Part shown: positions 1 through 9,662 of the stretch, one piece after another
Layout: each line of letters opens with the position of its first letter
Numbering within the stretch: position 1 is the stretch's first letter
From: Caryophanales bacterium
Lineage (GTDB): Bacteria > Bacillota_I > Bacilli_A > RF39 > UBA660
NCBI GenBank assembly: GCA_016282155.1
Contig: JAEEJY010000012.1
Coordinates: 1-48,239 of the forward strand
Length of the DNA: 48,239 nt
Reading direction: 5' to 3'
Translations under genes and position numbers: made by a program
Notes under the pieces: generated by a model
The model's input: only the letters and a program-made list of their open reading frames with translations
Databases searched by the model: none
What the model was told of the DNA's origin: nothing

Positions 1-949
1 CCCATGATCTAAATAAATCAACTGGTAATTTCCACATCTTATGAGACCAATCCATAGAATCACTTGGTTCACAGATAACTATCATTTGTTGTTTTTCAAA
101 TTGCAGAACACGATATAAACCTCTTTCTTCTAGACCGTGAGATCCACCTTCTTTTCTAAAGCAAGGTGAATATGAAGTCATATTAATTGGAAGTTCATCT
201 TGTTTTAACATTTGTCCTTTAAATTTACCAATCATTGAGTGTTCACTTGTACCGATTAGATATAAGTCTTCACCTTCTATTTTATACATCATTGCTTCCA
301 TTTCCGCAAATGACATAACACCATTTACAACATCACTTCTAATCATAAATGGTGGGATTGCATAAGTAAATCCATGATCAATCATGAAATCTCTTGCGCA
401 TGCTATCATAGCTTCATGTAAACGAGCAATATCTCCTATTAAATAGTAGAATCCTTCTCCTGAAGTACGTCCAGCAGCTTCCTTATCTAATCCATTAAAA
501 CTATTAATGATATCAGCATGATATGGTATTTCATAAGTAGGAACAACTGGATCACCAAATTTTTCTACTTCGACATTTTCACTATCATCTTTTCCTACAG
601 GAACAGATGCATCAATAATATTAGGAATAACCATCATAATATCTTTAATTTGTTTATCAAGTTCTACTTTCTTATTTTCATCTTCTTCAATAGTTTCATT
701 TAAAGTATTGATTTTAGCTTTAATAGCTTCGGCTTCATCTTTTTTACCTTCACGCATTAAATTACCAATTTCTTTAGATAATTGATTCTTTTCGGCTTTC
801 ATATTATCAACACTAGTTTGAACATTACGAACTTCAATATCCATGTCATATACTTTATCTACTAAAGGTAATTTTTCATCTTGGAATTTCTTTTTAATAT
901 TTTCTTTTACTAAGTCTTTATTTTCTCTAATTAATTTTATGTCTATCAT
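1..949 (-). CDS. serS: Seryl-tRNA synthetase, C-terminal part cut off by window edge
   Basis: Class II aminoacyl-tRNA synthetase that charges tRNA-Ser in the cytoplasm. The reading frame is open from an ATG at 949-947 to the window edge, giving about 316 residues. The N-terminal part is the long antiparallel coiled-coil arm typical of SerRS (about residues 25-105, rich in Lys/Glu). The catalytic core follows, with TSGEGFYYL, GTSEHSM and motif 2 around CFRKEGGSHG and QFEKQQM. Motif 3 lies beyond the edge. The start overlaps the 3' end of the upstream acetyltransferase gene by 23 bases, so the two are translated from one mRNA that begins at the serine T-box at 1377-1565. Identification is firm; only the missing C-terminus cannot be judged. 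Confidence 0.96.
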   Translation of the reverse strand, partial: MIDIKLIRENKDLVKENIKKKFQDEKLPLVDKVYDMDIEVRNVQTSVDNMKAEKNQLSKEIGNLMREGKKDEAEAIKAKINTLNETIEEDENKKVELDKQIKDIMMVIPNIIDASVPVGKDDSENVEVEKFGDPVVPTYEIPYHADIINSFNGLDKEAAGRTSGEGFYYLIGDIARLHEAMIACARDFMIDHGFTYAIPPFMIRSDVVNGVMSFAEMEAMMYKIEGEDLYLIGTSEHSMIGKFKGQMLKQDELPINMTSYSPCFRKEGGSHGLEERGLYRVLQFEKQQMIVICEPSDSMDWSHKMWKLPVDLFRSW

Positions 950-1361
950 TTTCTTTTCCTCCTATACTCCATTCATATATATTTACAAATCTATCTCCTT
1001 GTTTATAAAGGATATTATCTTTCGGAACTTTCTTTACTTCTAAGTATTTTACTCCCAGTTTTTCAATTGTTTTAATTGAAGGTATGTTAGATGGTCTTGA
1101 TGTTATTACTAGTTTAGTAACACCTTTGCTCGCCGCGAAATCACCTAATAATAAACATGCTTGATAAGCATAATTATTTCCACGATAATCATTAAATATC
1201 TCATATTCAATATTACCTAGAATATAATTAGTCTCATTATTATCTAGTCTTAGACCACAATTACCAATATGAGTATTATCACTCTTACGATAAATATGGT
1301 AATAATAAGCATTATTTATATTTATCGATAAATCAAGTCTTATTTCTTTACCTTCTAGCAT
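927..1361 (-). CDS. GNAT-family N-acetyltransferase
   Basis: A 144-residue GNAT-fold protein, expected to transfer acetyl from acetyl-CoA to an amine; the substrate is unknown. The pattern of a RimJ/RimL-like GNAT is visible: IGNCGLRLD (strand 2-3 turn), IEYEIFNDYRGNNYAYQA (strand 4 and the acyl-CoA binding turn, residues about 50-68), and VITSRPSNIPSIKTIEKLG (the asparagine/serine helix). It starts at the ATG preceded by AAGGTG. It lies between the serine T-box and serS and overlaps serS by 23 bases, so it shares serine-starvation control. The role may relate to Ser-AMP, seryl substrates or a ribosomal protein, but nothing in the sequence decides this. Confidence 0.8.
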   Translation of the reverse strand: MLEGKEIRLDLSININNAYYYHIYRKSDNTHIGNCGLRLDNNETNYILGNIEYEIFNDYRGNNYAYQACLLLGDFAASKGVTKLVITSRPSNIPSIKTIEKLGVKYLEVKKVPKDNILYKQGDRFVNIYEWSIGGKENDRHKIN

Positions 1362-1376
1362 TTTTCACCTTCTAAC

Positions 1377-1565
1377 AAAAAAAGAATGGTATTAAGGAGT
1401 CATATAGACGGTACCATCCTTTATTTAACTTAATTTGATAACGGTTTTACCCGGGAAGTATTGGTTCCTCTTAGAAGTAGATTCATAAAACTATATTACT
1501 TATTTCCACCAAACATAAGCTCTCTATAAATCATCATTTTATTACTAGTCTTCCTCATTGATTTA
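1377..1565 (-). promoter_or_regulatory. T-box riboswitch, serine type
   Basis: Leader RNA that senses uncharged tRNA-Ser and controls the GNAT-serS mRNA by antitermination. Read on the minus strand it contains the T-box core AAGGATGGTACCG (1421-1409). This is followed by a terminator whose arms are 1421-1412 and 1391-1384, with a run of seven Ts (1383-1377). Upstream are Stem I landmarks: AGTA, an AGAGAG bulge, a GGTG distal loop, and GAATCTAC. In the last motif TCT (1481-1479) fits as a UCU serine specifier, closed by GAAG/CTTC pairing. Position directly before serS supports the serine assignment. The class is near certain; the exact specifier codon is inferred. Confidence 0.88.
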
Positions 1566-1572
1566 TGTATTT

Positions 1573-1578
1573 ATTATA
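1573..1578 (-). promoter_or_regulatory. Extended -10 promoter of the T-box/GNAT/serS unit
   Basis: On the minus strand this reads TGTTATAAT (extended -10), with a weak TTTCAA 17 bases upstream as the possible -35. Transcription would begin near 1565, just before the T-box Stem I, and after the stop of the 143-residue gene at 1593. Confidence 0.6.
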
Positions 1579-1592
1579 ACATATATTTTCTT

Positions 1593-2024
1593 TTATTGAA
1601 ACATATTATTTTTATATCTTGTTAGAACTAATTCTTTATTTTTAGTTCTTTTAAAGTCTGCTTTATGATGTTTATAATCATAAGCTCTTTCTGGATCAAA
1701 ACCATATAACTGACTAACAATATAGGAGTATTTAAATACTCTTTGATCTGTTAATTCTTTAAAATCTTCAGGATCAATATAACATTCTTTAACTAAAGAT
1801 ACATTTTTACCCATACGAGCAAGTTTATTAGTTAAAGTCATTATTGTTCCATTAACATATTCAAATTCAGGATTTGGTTTTATTTTAACACTTCGGATAA
1901 GATGTGGTTCTTTTTCAAAACGAAAATAATATTGATTATCTATTTTAACAATATTTAAATCATAAGCTCTACCATCAAATGTCTCTAAGCAGATAAAATT
2001 ATATCCTTTTAAATCAAATAACAT
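1593..2024 (-). CDS. Conserved-looking hypothetical protein, 143 aa
   Basis: I do not recognise this family. The protein is soluble-looking, with a beta-rich first half (alternating hydrophobic strands, residues 1-60) and a basic tail (YKHHKADFKRTKNK, then a Tyr/Lys-rich end). No signal peptide, membrane segment or cysteine motif that would bind metal is visible. The start has a clear GAGGTGAT site five bases upstream, and codon use matches its neighbours, so it is likely a real gene. It sits 42 bases downstream of nothing obvious, between addA (which is co-directional and ends at 2067) and the serS promoter, and could be transcribed by read-through from addBA. Confidence 0.7.
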   Translation of the reverse strand: MLFDLKGYNFICLETFDGRAYDLNIVKIDNQYYFRFEKEPHLIRSVKIKPNPEFEYVNGTIMTLTNKLARMGKNVSLVKECYIDPEDFKELTDQRVFKYSYIVSQLYGFDPERAYDYKHHKADFKRTKNKELVLTRYKNNMFQ

Positions 2025-2066
2025 CTTATCACCTCACAAAGTAGTTTTAATTATACAATAAAATAA

Positions 2067-5000
2067 TTATTTGTCAATTTTTCGGTATTTAGAATCAATT
2101 ATTGAATATAAATATCCTTCTACTTTTTTATTTGTGATGCTTCTTATATATTCCATATATTTAGATACCTGTAAGTCATAATAATCATGATCAATATCTT
2201 TAAGTTTATAGTCAACAACAATATATTTATCTTTATCTTCAATTAATAAGTCAATAATACCTATCTCATCACTATAAAACTCAAATTCTTTAAATACTCT
2301 CTTATTCTTAATATCTTTCATAAAAGGCATCTCAAATAATTTAAGTATCTTATCTTTTAAATAATCATTAAGACCATATTTATTAATATCTATTTCTGGA
2401 TTATTAAAATCTAAATATTCGAGAACTTCATGAAGATTAAGTCCTTCACTAGCGTCTATCTTCTTGATTTCACTTCTTGTATGTGAATAACTTTTAGTTT
2501 CTTTCTTTTTACTGTGGATATCTAAGTATTTTTCGGTAAATTTATATTCTTTCTTAGGAATATTACTTATATCTAACTCTTTTACTGTGGATTTTTTTAC
2601 TTCCACATCTTTTAAAACTATATATTTATCAAGAATAGTTTTAATGCTTTCAAAGATATTCATAAAACTACTATATTTAACACGTACTAGAGTATTTACT
2701 TTCGTATCAATAGGTACTGGTAAATAACTAGAACTACTAAAAGGCGCAAGTAAAATAATCTTTTCTTTTGCTCTTGTTAAAGCAACATATAAGGTTCTAA
2801 TTCTTTCAGATACTTCTTCATATAAATATTTATTTACCGCAAGTTTCTTTAAAATAGTATCTTTCTTACCCTCTTTAAAGATAGGTAAAATAAATCCATA
2901 ATTATCATCATATAAGAAACTTCCTTTTATATCTTGAATGTTAAATTTCTTAGTAAGTTCCGGAAAATAACAATAGCTAAATTCTAGTCCTTTTGAAGCA
3001 TGAATACTCATAATACGAACAGCATTCATACTACTATCAGGTTTCTCACTAAAATCAATATCTTCTTTTCCATTATAAATATTATCTAAGTAAGCTAATA
3101 CTTCTTCAAAATCATAATCTAATTCTTCTAAAGATTTAAAGACATCTACTAAATAATCTAATTTCTTATTAATTAAATCAATATTACCTAATCTAATTGA
3201 TTTAGAATACATATCAAATTCTTGGTATATTGATAAAAGTAAATTACTTAGTGATTCTGTATTACTTAAAGTAACTAAATTATTAATCTTAGTAAATAAT
3301 TCTTTGAAGATAGGATTATCTTCCATATTATTATCTGTGACTGCTTTAAAGATATCATTATCCTTATAATCAAATAAATAACTTCTTGCGATAGATATAA
3401 AATTATATCTAATATCAGGATTATTTAATCTTTTTTTATTTATTAAAGCCAAAATATTTTTAATAACATATATCTCATTAGAAGAAGCAAAAGATGTAGC
3501 AGAATATAATAAACTTGGAATACCATATTCTTCAAATACTTTCTTATAAATATCAAAGTTAGACTTAGTAGCTACTATAACAGCAATATCTTGATATGTA
3601 ATATCTTCTAAGTTTTTATCTTTTACTACTTTAATTTTATTATCAATTTTTTCTCTAATATCTTTAGCTATTAAAGTTGCTTCTAGTTCTACATTATTAA
3701 TATTAGGTTTCTTTTCATAATCAAATATTTCTAAATGATAGTCATTATCTTCTCTTAATTCATTATAAATAGAATTACCAAATTGCATAGCGTGTCCGTT
3801 AGTATAATCCGCTCCCCCTATTTCGTTATCAAATATTGGTGAGAAGATCATATTAATATCATCTAACACTTCACTTCTTGAACGGAAATTCTTAATTAAA
3901 TCAATAGCGTATCCCCCATTATTTTTCTTATAGTTATCATATTTTTCCATAAAAATAGTTGGATTAGCATTACGGAAACGATAAATAGATTGTTTAACGT
4001 CACCTACTGTATAAACATTATTATGACTCATCTTAGATACAAAGTATTCTCCAATATCATTAGTATCTTGGAATTCATCAATCATTATTTCATTAATTAG
4101 CGCAAACTCTTTTTTAGGTTCCTCTTCTTCAAGAATTTGGATTGCTAAACGAGTTATATCTGTGAATGTATAAGCATTAATACTTTTCTTATATCTATCT
4201 AAACGAACAAATAATTCTTTTAAGATATCTCTAAATACTAAAGCATATTTCTTTGTATCTCTTATTTCATCAAGTGCTTCATTTATATCACTATAAATAG
4301 TAGCATCTTTAATCTCTTTAATTAATTTTGCTATTTTATCACGGTACTTTTTAATTACAGCTTGTTCTTCTTCACTATAATCATCCTTCTTAACAGTAGG
4401 AGATTTATAATTATCAAAAGCAGTCTTATAGTCATTATATGTTTTAGCATAGTTTAATACTTCTAATTTTTCTAAATAACTATCGATAATACTTGGATCT
4501 AACTCTGTTAGATGAAGAGCATCTACCGTATTAAAAATTGCTTCTTTTAAATTACTTAAAATATTTAAATAATCATTTTCAATATTTTTAAAATATTCTT
4601 CACTATAATAATTATTAAAATAGTTATCTAAGTATCCGATAGGATTACCCATAATATCAACTTTATCATAAAAATTCATTACATATTCAGCTATTTTATT
4701 ATCATCTTTAACTGTATAAGTATCAATCATTTCTCTAAAGTCAGCATTATTTAAATAGTATTCTTCAAAGATATCTTTAATAATATCCTTTTCCTTAATA
4801 TTTAAATCTAACTTATCTACAACATTAATATTACGATCTATTCCTAGTAGATAGTGATACTTTTCAACAATATATAATGCTAAACTATCGTAAGTAGTTA
4901 TCATCGCTTCTTCTAGTAAATCTATTTCTTCTTTATAACTACTATCTTTTTCTACTAGTTTAATTAACTTATCTTTAATTCTTGTTTTCATTTCAAAAGC

Positions 5001-5195
5001 AGCTGCTTTTGTGAAGGTAATAATAATTAATTTATTAATATGAATACCACTTTTTATCTTTTCAATAACTCTTTCAGTTAAAACAGCCGTTTTACCAGAA
5101 CCAGCACCGGCCGAAACAATAATATTTTCGTTATCATGAACTATTGCTTCCCACTGACTATCGGTAAATATAGAGTTACTCGGTTTCATCTTCAT
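2067..5195 (-). CDS. addA: ATP-dependent helicase/nuclease subunit A (AddA)
   Basis: UvrD-family helicase with a C-terminal PD-(D/E)XK nuclease, part of the AddAB double-strand-break end-processing enzyme. It has an N-terminal Q-motif-like FTDSQWEAI, Walker A SAGAGSGKT (residues 28-36), Walker B MIDEFQDTN, motif IV-like GDVKQSIYRFR, motif VI RTLYVALTRAKEK, and a nuclease site with DLLIEDK and VVDYKLK near the C-terminus. At 1042 residues it is somewhat short for AddA (often about 1200). I place the start at the ATG at 5195, because AGGAGGTGAT lies just upstream; an in-frame GTG at 5204 lies inside that ribosome binding site. The first 20 bases overlap the end of the addB-like gene, implying coupled translation. 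Confidence 0.93.
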   Translation of the reverse strand: MKMKPSNSIFTDSQWEAIVHDNENIIVSAGAGSGKTAVLTERVIEKIKSGIHINKLIIITFTKAAAFEMKTRIKDKLIKLVEKDSSYKEEIDLLEEAMITTYDSLALYIVEKYHYLLGIDRNINVVDKLDLNIKEKDIIKDIFEEYYLNNADFREMIDTYTVKDDNKIAEYVMNFYDKVDIMGNPIGYLDNYFNNYYSEEYFKNIENDYLNILSNLKEAIFNTVDALHLTELDPSIIDSYLEKLEVLNYAKTYNDYKTAFDNYKSPTVKKDDYSEEEQAVIKKYRDKIAKLIKEIKDATIYSDINEALDEIRDTKKYALVFRDILKELFVRLDRYKKSINAYTFTDITRLAIQILEEEEPKKEFALINEIMIDEFQDTNDIGEYFVSKMSHNNVYTVGDVKQSIYRFRNANPTIFMEKYDNYKKNNGGYAIDLIKNFRSRSEVLDDINMIFSPIFDNEIGGADYTNGHAMQFGNSIYNELREDNDYHLEIFDYEKKPNINNVELEATLIAKDIREKIDNKIKVVKDKNLEDITYQDIAVIVATKSNFDIYKKVFEEYGIPSLLYSATSFASSNEIYVIKNILALINKKRLNNPDIRYNFISIARSYLFDYKDNDIFKAVTDNNMEDNPIFKELFTKINNLVTLSNTESLSNLLLSIYQEFDMYSKSIRLGNIDLINKKLDYLVDVFKSLEELDYDFEEVLAYLDNIYNGKEDIDFSEKPDSSMNAVRIMSIHASKGLEFSYCYFPELTKKFNIQDIKGSFLYDDNYGFILPIFKEGKKDTILKKLAVNKYLYEEVSERIRTLYVALTRAKEKIILLAPFSSSSYLPVPIDTKVNTLVRVKYSSFMNIFESIKTILDKYIVLKDVEVKKSTVKELDISNIPKKEYKFTEKYLDIHSKKKETKSYSHTRSEIKKIDASEGLNLHEVLEYLDFNNPEIDINKYGLNDYLKDKILKLFEMPFMKDIKNKRVFKEFEFYSDEIGIIDLLIEDKDKYIVVDYKLKDIDHDYYDLQVSKYMEYIRSITNKKVEGYLYSIIDSKYRKIDK

Positions 5196-7518
5196 TAGTA
5201 TCACCTCCTAAGAATGTTTTCTTTAATTCAGGATCAAGTTCTACAATATCATCATTTGTCATATAACAAATATCTTTAAATGGACAAAATTCACAAGATA
5301 TATTATCATTTTTCAATTTCTTAGGATTAATTGTAAAATCTAAATTATTAATATCTTTAATAGCGTTTTCAATGTTGCTTGAGATTACTTCCATTACTTT
5401 ATTAAAAGTATCTTCATCTAGTAAACGTTTACTATCTTTAAGTTCCCCATCTTTTCTAATAGTTACTCCTCCAAGATAAGAAACACTATCATCAATATTA
5501 TTAACAACATCAATATCTTTAAAAGTATAACCTGTTAGAGAACTATTTTCCTTTAATAAATCACTATAAGTCTTACCATTTTTACTATTAATTAAATCAG
5601 GCATAATTTGTTCTAAATACATACCTGCAAATTTAGGATTCTTTATTAATTTAGAGTTATAGATTAAATACATATAAAAAGCAAGTTGCATATTTATTCC
5701 ATATACAGCATTCTCTAAACCATGTAATACTCCTGTCTTATAATCAATTACAATAACATAAGTATTATCTCCATCTTCAAGAGTTAATATTTTATCTATT
5801 TGACCTTTTATCTTAATATTTAAACTATTATCATTATCAATAATAATTGTTTTTTCAAAATAAGATTGTTTAAATTTAGTATGACTTAGTTGTTCTTCAA
5901 TTATATTAATTAAGTCTTTTAAGATACGTTTATATTTTTCAATATAAAACTTATCTTTATTAGTAAGAATCTCAATATTCTTATCAATTTCCTCATCAAT
6001 AATTAAATCTAAATTACCTTTATCTTTAAAATATCTACATAAAACAGCATGATATAAAAGACCTATCTTTTGACTTATAGTTTCTTCAAAAGTATCTAGT
6101 TTATATATATGTTTTAATAAATAGTTAAATTTACATTTGTAAAAATCATTACTTGAAGTAGCCGCTAAATTGATATTACTATTTTGTTTTTTAACTACTT
6201 CTAAATCAATACCCTTAAATTTATTAGAGTAATCTTTATAGTTAGTTTTATAATTATTTAATATTTCTAAATCACTAGCTTTTTCATTATATTTTATAAA
6301 ATTATCTAATCTTTTACCTAATAAAATTTCATTTATCTTTTTATTATCATATTTGTAATTACCTTTAATAATATTAATATTATCTAAAGCATCATAAATA
6401 GAATTTTTTACATACATATCAGCATTATGTTTTAACTTATAAGATAAATATATATTTTTAACATTATTAATATAATATTCAAAATAATCTTTAATATTAC
6501 TATTTAATTCTTTGTAAGTACTTATTTCTAATTCTTTAGCTTCATCCTCTTTTAAGTAGCTATCATCTACTAAAGTCTTAGGTACTTCTCCTTCATTAGT
6601 ACCTAGAATAAAGATATATTCATCATCTAAAGGAATATAACTCTTATAATCTTTTTCATTAATAGCGTCTTCTAAAGTATTTAAATTAATACTTGTATGT
6701 TTAAGATCATAAATAACTTCTTTCTTAATATCTTTAAATTCTTCATAATCAACATATTTATTAAAAATACTTACTATTTTATTAGCGACAGTTTCTGGAA
6801 GTTCTCCTAATCTTTCATTAACATCAACTATCTTTGTATCTAAAGAAATACTATTAATAAACTTTTTAACGCTTAATAATTCATATAAAGTATTTGTTTT
6901 AAAGTTATTAGGAATATTATAAAAATTAAATACTCTAATCATAACTTTACGATAATCTTCACTTAACGTATTAACAAATATCTTATTAATAGAAACACCT
7001 TCATTAATTAAATCACATATTTTAGAAGCTACTAAAATAACTTCTTCTTCTAAAGTATCACACTCTAAAACATCTATCTTATCTTTAAAGATAGTTTCTT
7101 TATCTTGGTATGTAAGATTATTTACTTTTTCTAACTCTTTAATTATTTTAGTAATTCTTTTATCAAAGAAATTATTTAATACTAAAATATCTTTATCTTT
7201 AAGATATTCTTTAAACTTAGGATTATAAATAATATATCCTTTTCTAATTAAATCATTCTTAATATCTCTTAATTTATTTAATTTAGGGCTAGTATATTCT
7301 TTATCTTCAACATCATATAAATTATCTAAGATAATTTTAGATATTCCAATATCATAAGTTTTATCTAAATAAACAATAGTATCATCTCTATAAGCATAAA
7401 GATACTTATCCCTTAATTCATACTCATCAATATATTTAATACTATATTTTAAACTATTCTCTTTTAATACCCTTCTTTTTAAATAAGATGGACCTATTAT
7501 GATTAGATTATCTTTCAT
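5176..7518 (-). CDS. addB: AddB/RexB-like nuclease subunit, shortened
   Basis: Partner of AddA in recombinational repair, carrying a RecB-type nuclease. The nuclease core is seen as QIDKIL and VIDYKTG (about residue 590), then QLAFYMYLIY. An iron-sulfur cluster motif typical of AddB is complete: Cys462 in FYKCKFNYL and CEFCPFKDIC at 742-751. The protein has 780 residues, against about 1150 for Bacillus AddB, and its N-terminus (IIIGPSYLKRRVL) has no Walker A, so like lactic-acid-bacterial RexB it probably binds no ATP. The start follows TTAGGTGATTTT; a TATAAT at 7535-7540 gives only a very short leader. It precedes and overlaps addA. Confidence 0.85.
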   Translation of the reverse strand: MKDNLIIIGPSYLKRRVLKENSLKYSIKYIDEYELRDKYLYAYRDDTIVYLDKTYDIGISKIILDNLYDVEDKEYTSPKLNKLRDIKNDLIRKGYIIYNPKFKEYLKDKDILVLNNFFDKRITKIIKELEKVNNLTYQDKETIFKDKIDVLECDTLEEEVILVASKICDLINEGVSINKIFVNTLSEDYRKVMIRVFNFYNIPNNFKTNTLYELLSVKKFINSISLDTKIVDVNERLGELPETVANKIVSIFNKYVDYEEFKDIKKEVIYDLKHTSINLNTLEDAINEKDYKSYIPLDDEYIFILGTNEGEVPKTLVDDSYLKEDEAKELEISTYKELNSNIKDYFEYYINNVKNIYLSYKLKHNADMYVKNSIYDALDNINIIKGNYKYDNKKINEILLGKRLDNFIKYNEKASDLEILNNYKTNYKDYSNKFKGIDLEVVKKQNSNINLAATSSNDFYKCKFNYLLKHIYKLDTFEETISQKIGLLYHAVLCRYFKDKGNLDLIIDEEIDKNIEILTNKDKFYIEKYKRILKDLINIIEEQLSHTKFKQSYFEKTIIIDNDNSLNIKIKGQIDKILTLEDGDNTYVIVIDYKTGVLHGLENAVYGINMQLAFYMYLIYNSKLIKNPKFAGMYLEQIMPDLINSKNGKTYSDLLKENSSLTGYTFKDIDVVNNIDDSVSYLGGVTIRKDGELKDSKRLLDEDTFNKVMEVISSNIENAIKDINNLDFTINPKKLKNDNISCEFCPFKDICYMTNDDIVELDPELKKTFLGGDTNEDETE

Positions 7519-7534
7519 AAAATCACCTAAAATT

Positions 7535-7540
7535 ATTATA
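7535..7540 (-). promoter_or_regulatory. -10 box for addB-addA
   Basis: TATAAT on the minus strand, 16 bases before the addB ATG, with the GGTGAT ribosome binding site in between. The predicted leader is only about 10 bases. Confidence 0.5.
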
Positions 7541-7544
7541 TCAT

Positions 7545-7568
7545 AAAAGGAGCAATGTTATTGCTCCT
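7545..7568 (-). terminator. Intrinsic terminator after the alarmone synthetase gene
   Basis: On the minus strand, AGGAGCAAT and ATTGCTCCT form a 9-bp stem with loop AAC, followed by TTTT. The stem overlaps the end of the coding region at 7558. Confidence 0.85.
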
Positions 7569-8172
7569 CATAGTCTTTTATTAATTCTTTTAGTTCCAAC
7601 ATTTTTTCATCAATATGTTGAATATCTACGGAACTACGATATAATTCATCCTTAATGTTTTCTGGGACTTCTTCTACAAATTTATATTGTAATTTATGAT
7701 CGATACTTGCCCAGAAATCCATTGCCATTGTTCGTACTTGGATTTCCGCTTGAATATTTTCTAATTTTCCTCCGATAGGTACAGGTACTAAGACAACTAA
7801 ATGATAACTAATATATCCTGTATCCTTAGGATTCTTAATATAATCTTTTTCTTCAATAATTTTAAATAATTCACTAGATTTAATTAGTTCTACGACTTCA
7901 TAGACATCTGATAAAAATGGACATACAATTCTTAGTCCTACAATGTCATGAACATGTTTATCAAAATTATCTAATGTTTGCTCATATCCTTTTCTACTTA
8001 GTTTCTTTAAGGAACTTTCTTCACTTTTAATACGAGTTTTAATATGGTCTACTACACTAGTTTTTGTATTACGTTCATATTCACTTAATAATATTCTTAT
8101 ATTAGTTTCTAATACTTTTAAAGCATAATTATATTTAAGTAAAAATTCATTATATTCTTCTTTAGTATACAT
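7558..8172 (-). CDS. Small alarmone synthetase, RelQ/RelP type (GTP pyrophosphokinase)
   Basis: Makes (p)ppGpp from ATP and GDP/GTP in the cytoplasm. The 204-residue length and the single synthetase domain without hydrolase or regulatory domains identify a small alarmone synthetase. Visible motifs are RIKSEESSLKKLSRKGYE (ATP-binding basic stretch), DIVGLRIVCPF, KDYIKNPKDTGYISYH, AEIQVRTMAMDFWASIDHK. The C-terminal helix resembles the RelQ tetramerisation helix. Two positions differ from the forms I know: GYRSLH is GYISYH here, and WASLEH is WASIDH. I cannot judge whether this lowers activity. It has its own terminator and a GGGAGGGAT ribosome binding site. Confidence 0.88.
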   Translation of the reverse strand: MYTKEEYNEFLLKYNYALKVLETNIRILLSEYERNTKTSVVDHIKTRIKSEESSLKKLSRKGYEQTLDNFDKHVHDIVGLRIVCPFLSDVYEVVELIKSSELFKIIEEKDYIKNPKDTGYISYHLVVLVPVPIGGKLENIQAEIQVRTMAMDFWASIDHKLQYKFVEEVPENIKDELYRSSVDIQHIDEKMLELKELIKDYEEQ

Positions 8173-8230
8173 ATTATCCCTCCCTTTTTGTGTTTATATA
8201 ATATATCACAAAAAGAGAATTTTTACAAAT

Positions 8231-8262
8231 AAAAAGGAGAACTAATAACTTTGTTCTCCTTT
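8231..8262 (-). terminator. Intrinsic terminator of der
   Basis: AAAGGAGAAC and GTTCTCCTTT form a 10-bp stem with a 10-base loop, followed on the minus strand by a T-rich stretch. The upstream arm contains the last codons of der. Confidence 0.85.
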
Positions 8263-9561
8263 ATTTTTAAATTGTATAACGATTGGTGTTCCTTCAAAAT
8301 CAAAGTTCTCTCTTAATTTATTTTCAAGATATCTTTCATATGAGAAGTGAACTAATCCTTTAGAATTTACTTGTAAATCAAATGTTGGTGGACAAGTAGC
8401 TACTTGACTAGCAAAATATATTTTTAAACGTTTACCACGATATGTAGGTGGTAAATTTAAATTATAAGCATCATTAATTACATCGTTAAGTAAACTTGTT
8501 TTTACTTCACGACGAGCATTTTCCGCTACTTTAATTATCTCTGGCATTAAAGTATGAATTCTTTTATGCGTTTTAGCTGATAAGAAAACAATTGGTGCAT
8601 AAGTCATAAATTGGAAATTATTTCTAATTTCTTCTTTAAACTTCTTCATTTGTTCATCTTTTTCATCAATTAAATCCCATTTATTAACAACTATAACGAC
8701 AGCTTTTCCAGCTTCTAAAGCATAACCAGCGATATGTTTATCATGTTCAATAATTCCTTCGTTAGCATCAATTACAATACAACATACATCTGAACGATCA
8801 ATTGCTTTTAAACTACGAAGTAAACTATACTTTTCAACATTCTCCCATACTTTACCTTTTTTACGCATTCCCGCTGTATCAATAACAACATATTCTTCAT
8901 CATGATATTTAAATACTGTATCAATAGCGTCTCTTGTAGTACCCGCTACATCAGAAACGATAACTCTTTCTTCATTTAAAATAGCATTTACTAAAGAGCT
9001 TTTACCTACGTTAGGTCTACCAATAACTGAGAATTTAATACGAGGATCTTCTTCTTCCTCTCCTATCTTATCAAAATCTTCAGTAATAGCATCTAATAAA
9101 TCATAGATACCAAAGTTTTGTTCTCCTGAAATTTCAATAAAATTATCAAATCCTAAAGCATAGAAATCATATTTATTATCTTCTGCTTCTTTACTATCAC
9201 ATTTATTTATAGCAACTATTGTTTTCTTATTAGATTTCATAAGAATATCTTTAACAACATAGTCATTAGTAGTTAATCCTTCTTTACCATCAACGATAAA
9301 TACAACTACATCTGCTTCTTCAATAGCTATTTCGGCTTGGACTTTAATTTCATCATTAAAGTGTTCATCACCAATATCAATACCACCAGTATCGATTAAA
9401 TGAAAACTATAATCGCCATAGTTAACAGTTCCGTAGATACGGTCTCTTGTAATACCTGGCGTATCTTCAATAATGGATATTTTCTTTCCTACTAGTCTAT
9501 TAAATACAGTTGATTTACCTACATTAGGTCTACCTACTAAAGCAACAACAGGTTTTTTCAT
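8242..9561 (-). CDS. der: Ribosome biogenesis GTPase Der (EngA)
   Basis: Tandem-GTPase assembly factor for the 50S subunit. Two complete G domains are present: GRPNVGKS at residues 9-16 with DTPGIT, DTGG and NKCD, and a second GRPNVGKS with DVAGTT, DTAGM and NKWD. A C-terminal KH-like domain follows ([13 protein letters not shown] through the end). The length of 439 residues is normal. The ATG follows GAGGTGATATT. The promoter is an extended -10 (TGTTATAAT on the minus strand, 9582-9587), about 20 bases before the start codon, in a region shared with the divergent glycosyltransferase gene. Confidence 0.98.
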   Translation of the reverse strand: MKKPVVALVGRPNVGKSTVFNRLVGKKISIIEDTPGITRDRIYGTVNYGDYSFHLIDTGGIDIGDEHFNDEIKVQAEIAIEEADVVVFIVDGKEGLTTNDYVVKDILMKSNKKTIVAINKCDSKEAEDNKYDFYALGFDNFIEISGEQNFGIYDLLDAITEDFDKIGEEEEDPRIKFSVIGRPNVGKSSLVNAILNEERVIVSDVAGTTRDAIDTVFKYHDEEYVVIDTAGMRKKGKVWENVEKYSLLRSLKAIDRSDVCCIVIDANEGIIEHDKHIAGYALEAGKAVVIVVNKWDLIDEKDEQMKKFKEEIRNNFQFMTYAPIVFLSAKTHKRIHTLMPEIIKVAENARREVKTSLLNDVINDAYNLNLPPTYRGKRLKIYFASQVATCPPTFDLQVNSKGLVHFSYERYLENKLRENFDFEGTPIVIQFKNKGEQSY

Positions 9562-9581
9562 AATATCACCTCTTCAAACTA

Positions 9582-9587
9582 ATTATA
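9582..9587 (-). promoter_or_regulatory. Extended -10 box of der
   Basis: TGTTATAAT on the minus strand, placing the transcription start about 14 bases before the der ATG. It is back to back with the glycosyltransferase promoter at 9663-9668. Confidence 0.6.
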
Positions 9588-9662
9588 ACATAATAACTTA
9601 TTTAAAATGCCCGTATATTATAACATATACTTTTAGTTTACACAATTATATTATTAATATGT

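Noticed and set aside
1377-1565. The 1377-1565 region considered as a simple terminator between genes
   Set aside because: The T-box core and Stem I landmarks show it is a riboswitch, not just a terminator.
7000-7518. Possible frameshift or truncation at the start of the AddB-like gene
   Set aside because: The start has a ribosome binding site and promoter, and no homologous coding sequence is visible upstream (the alarmone synthetase terminator follows at once); a natively short RexB-like protein is the simpler reading.
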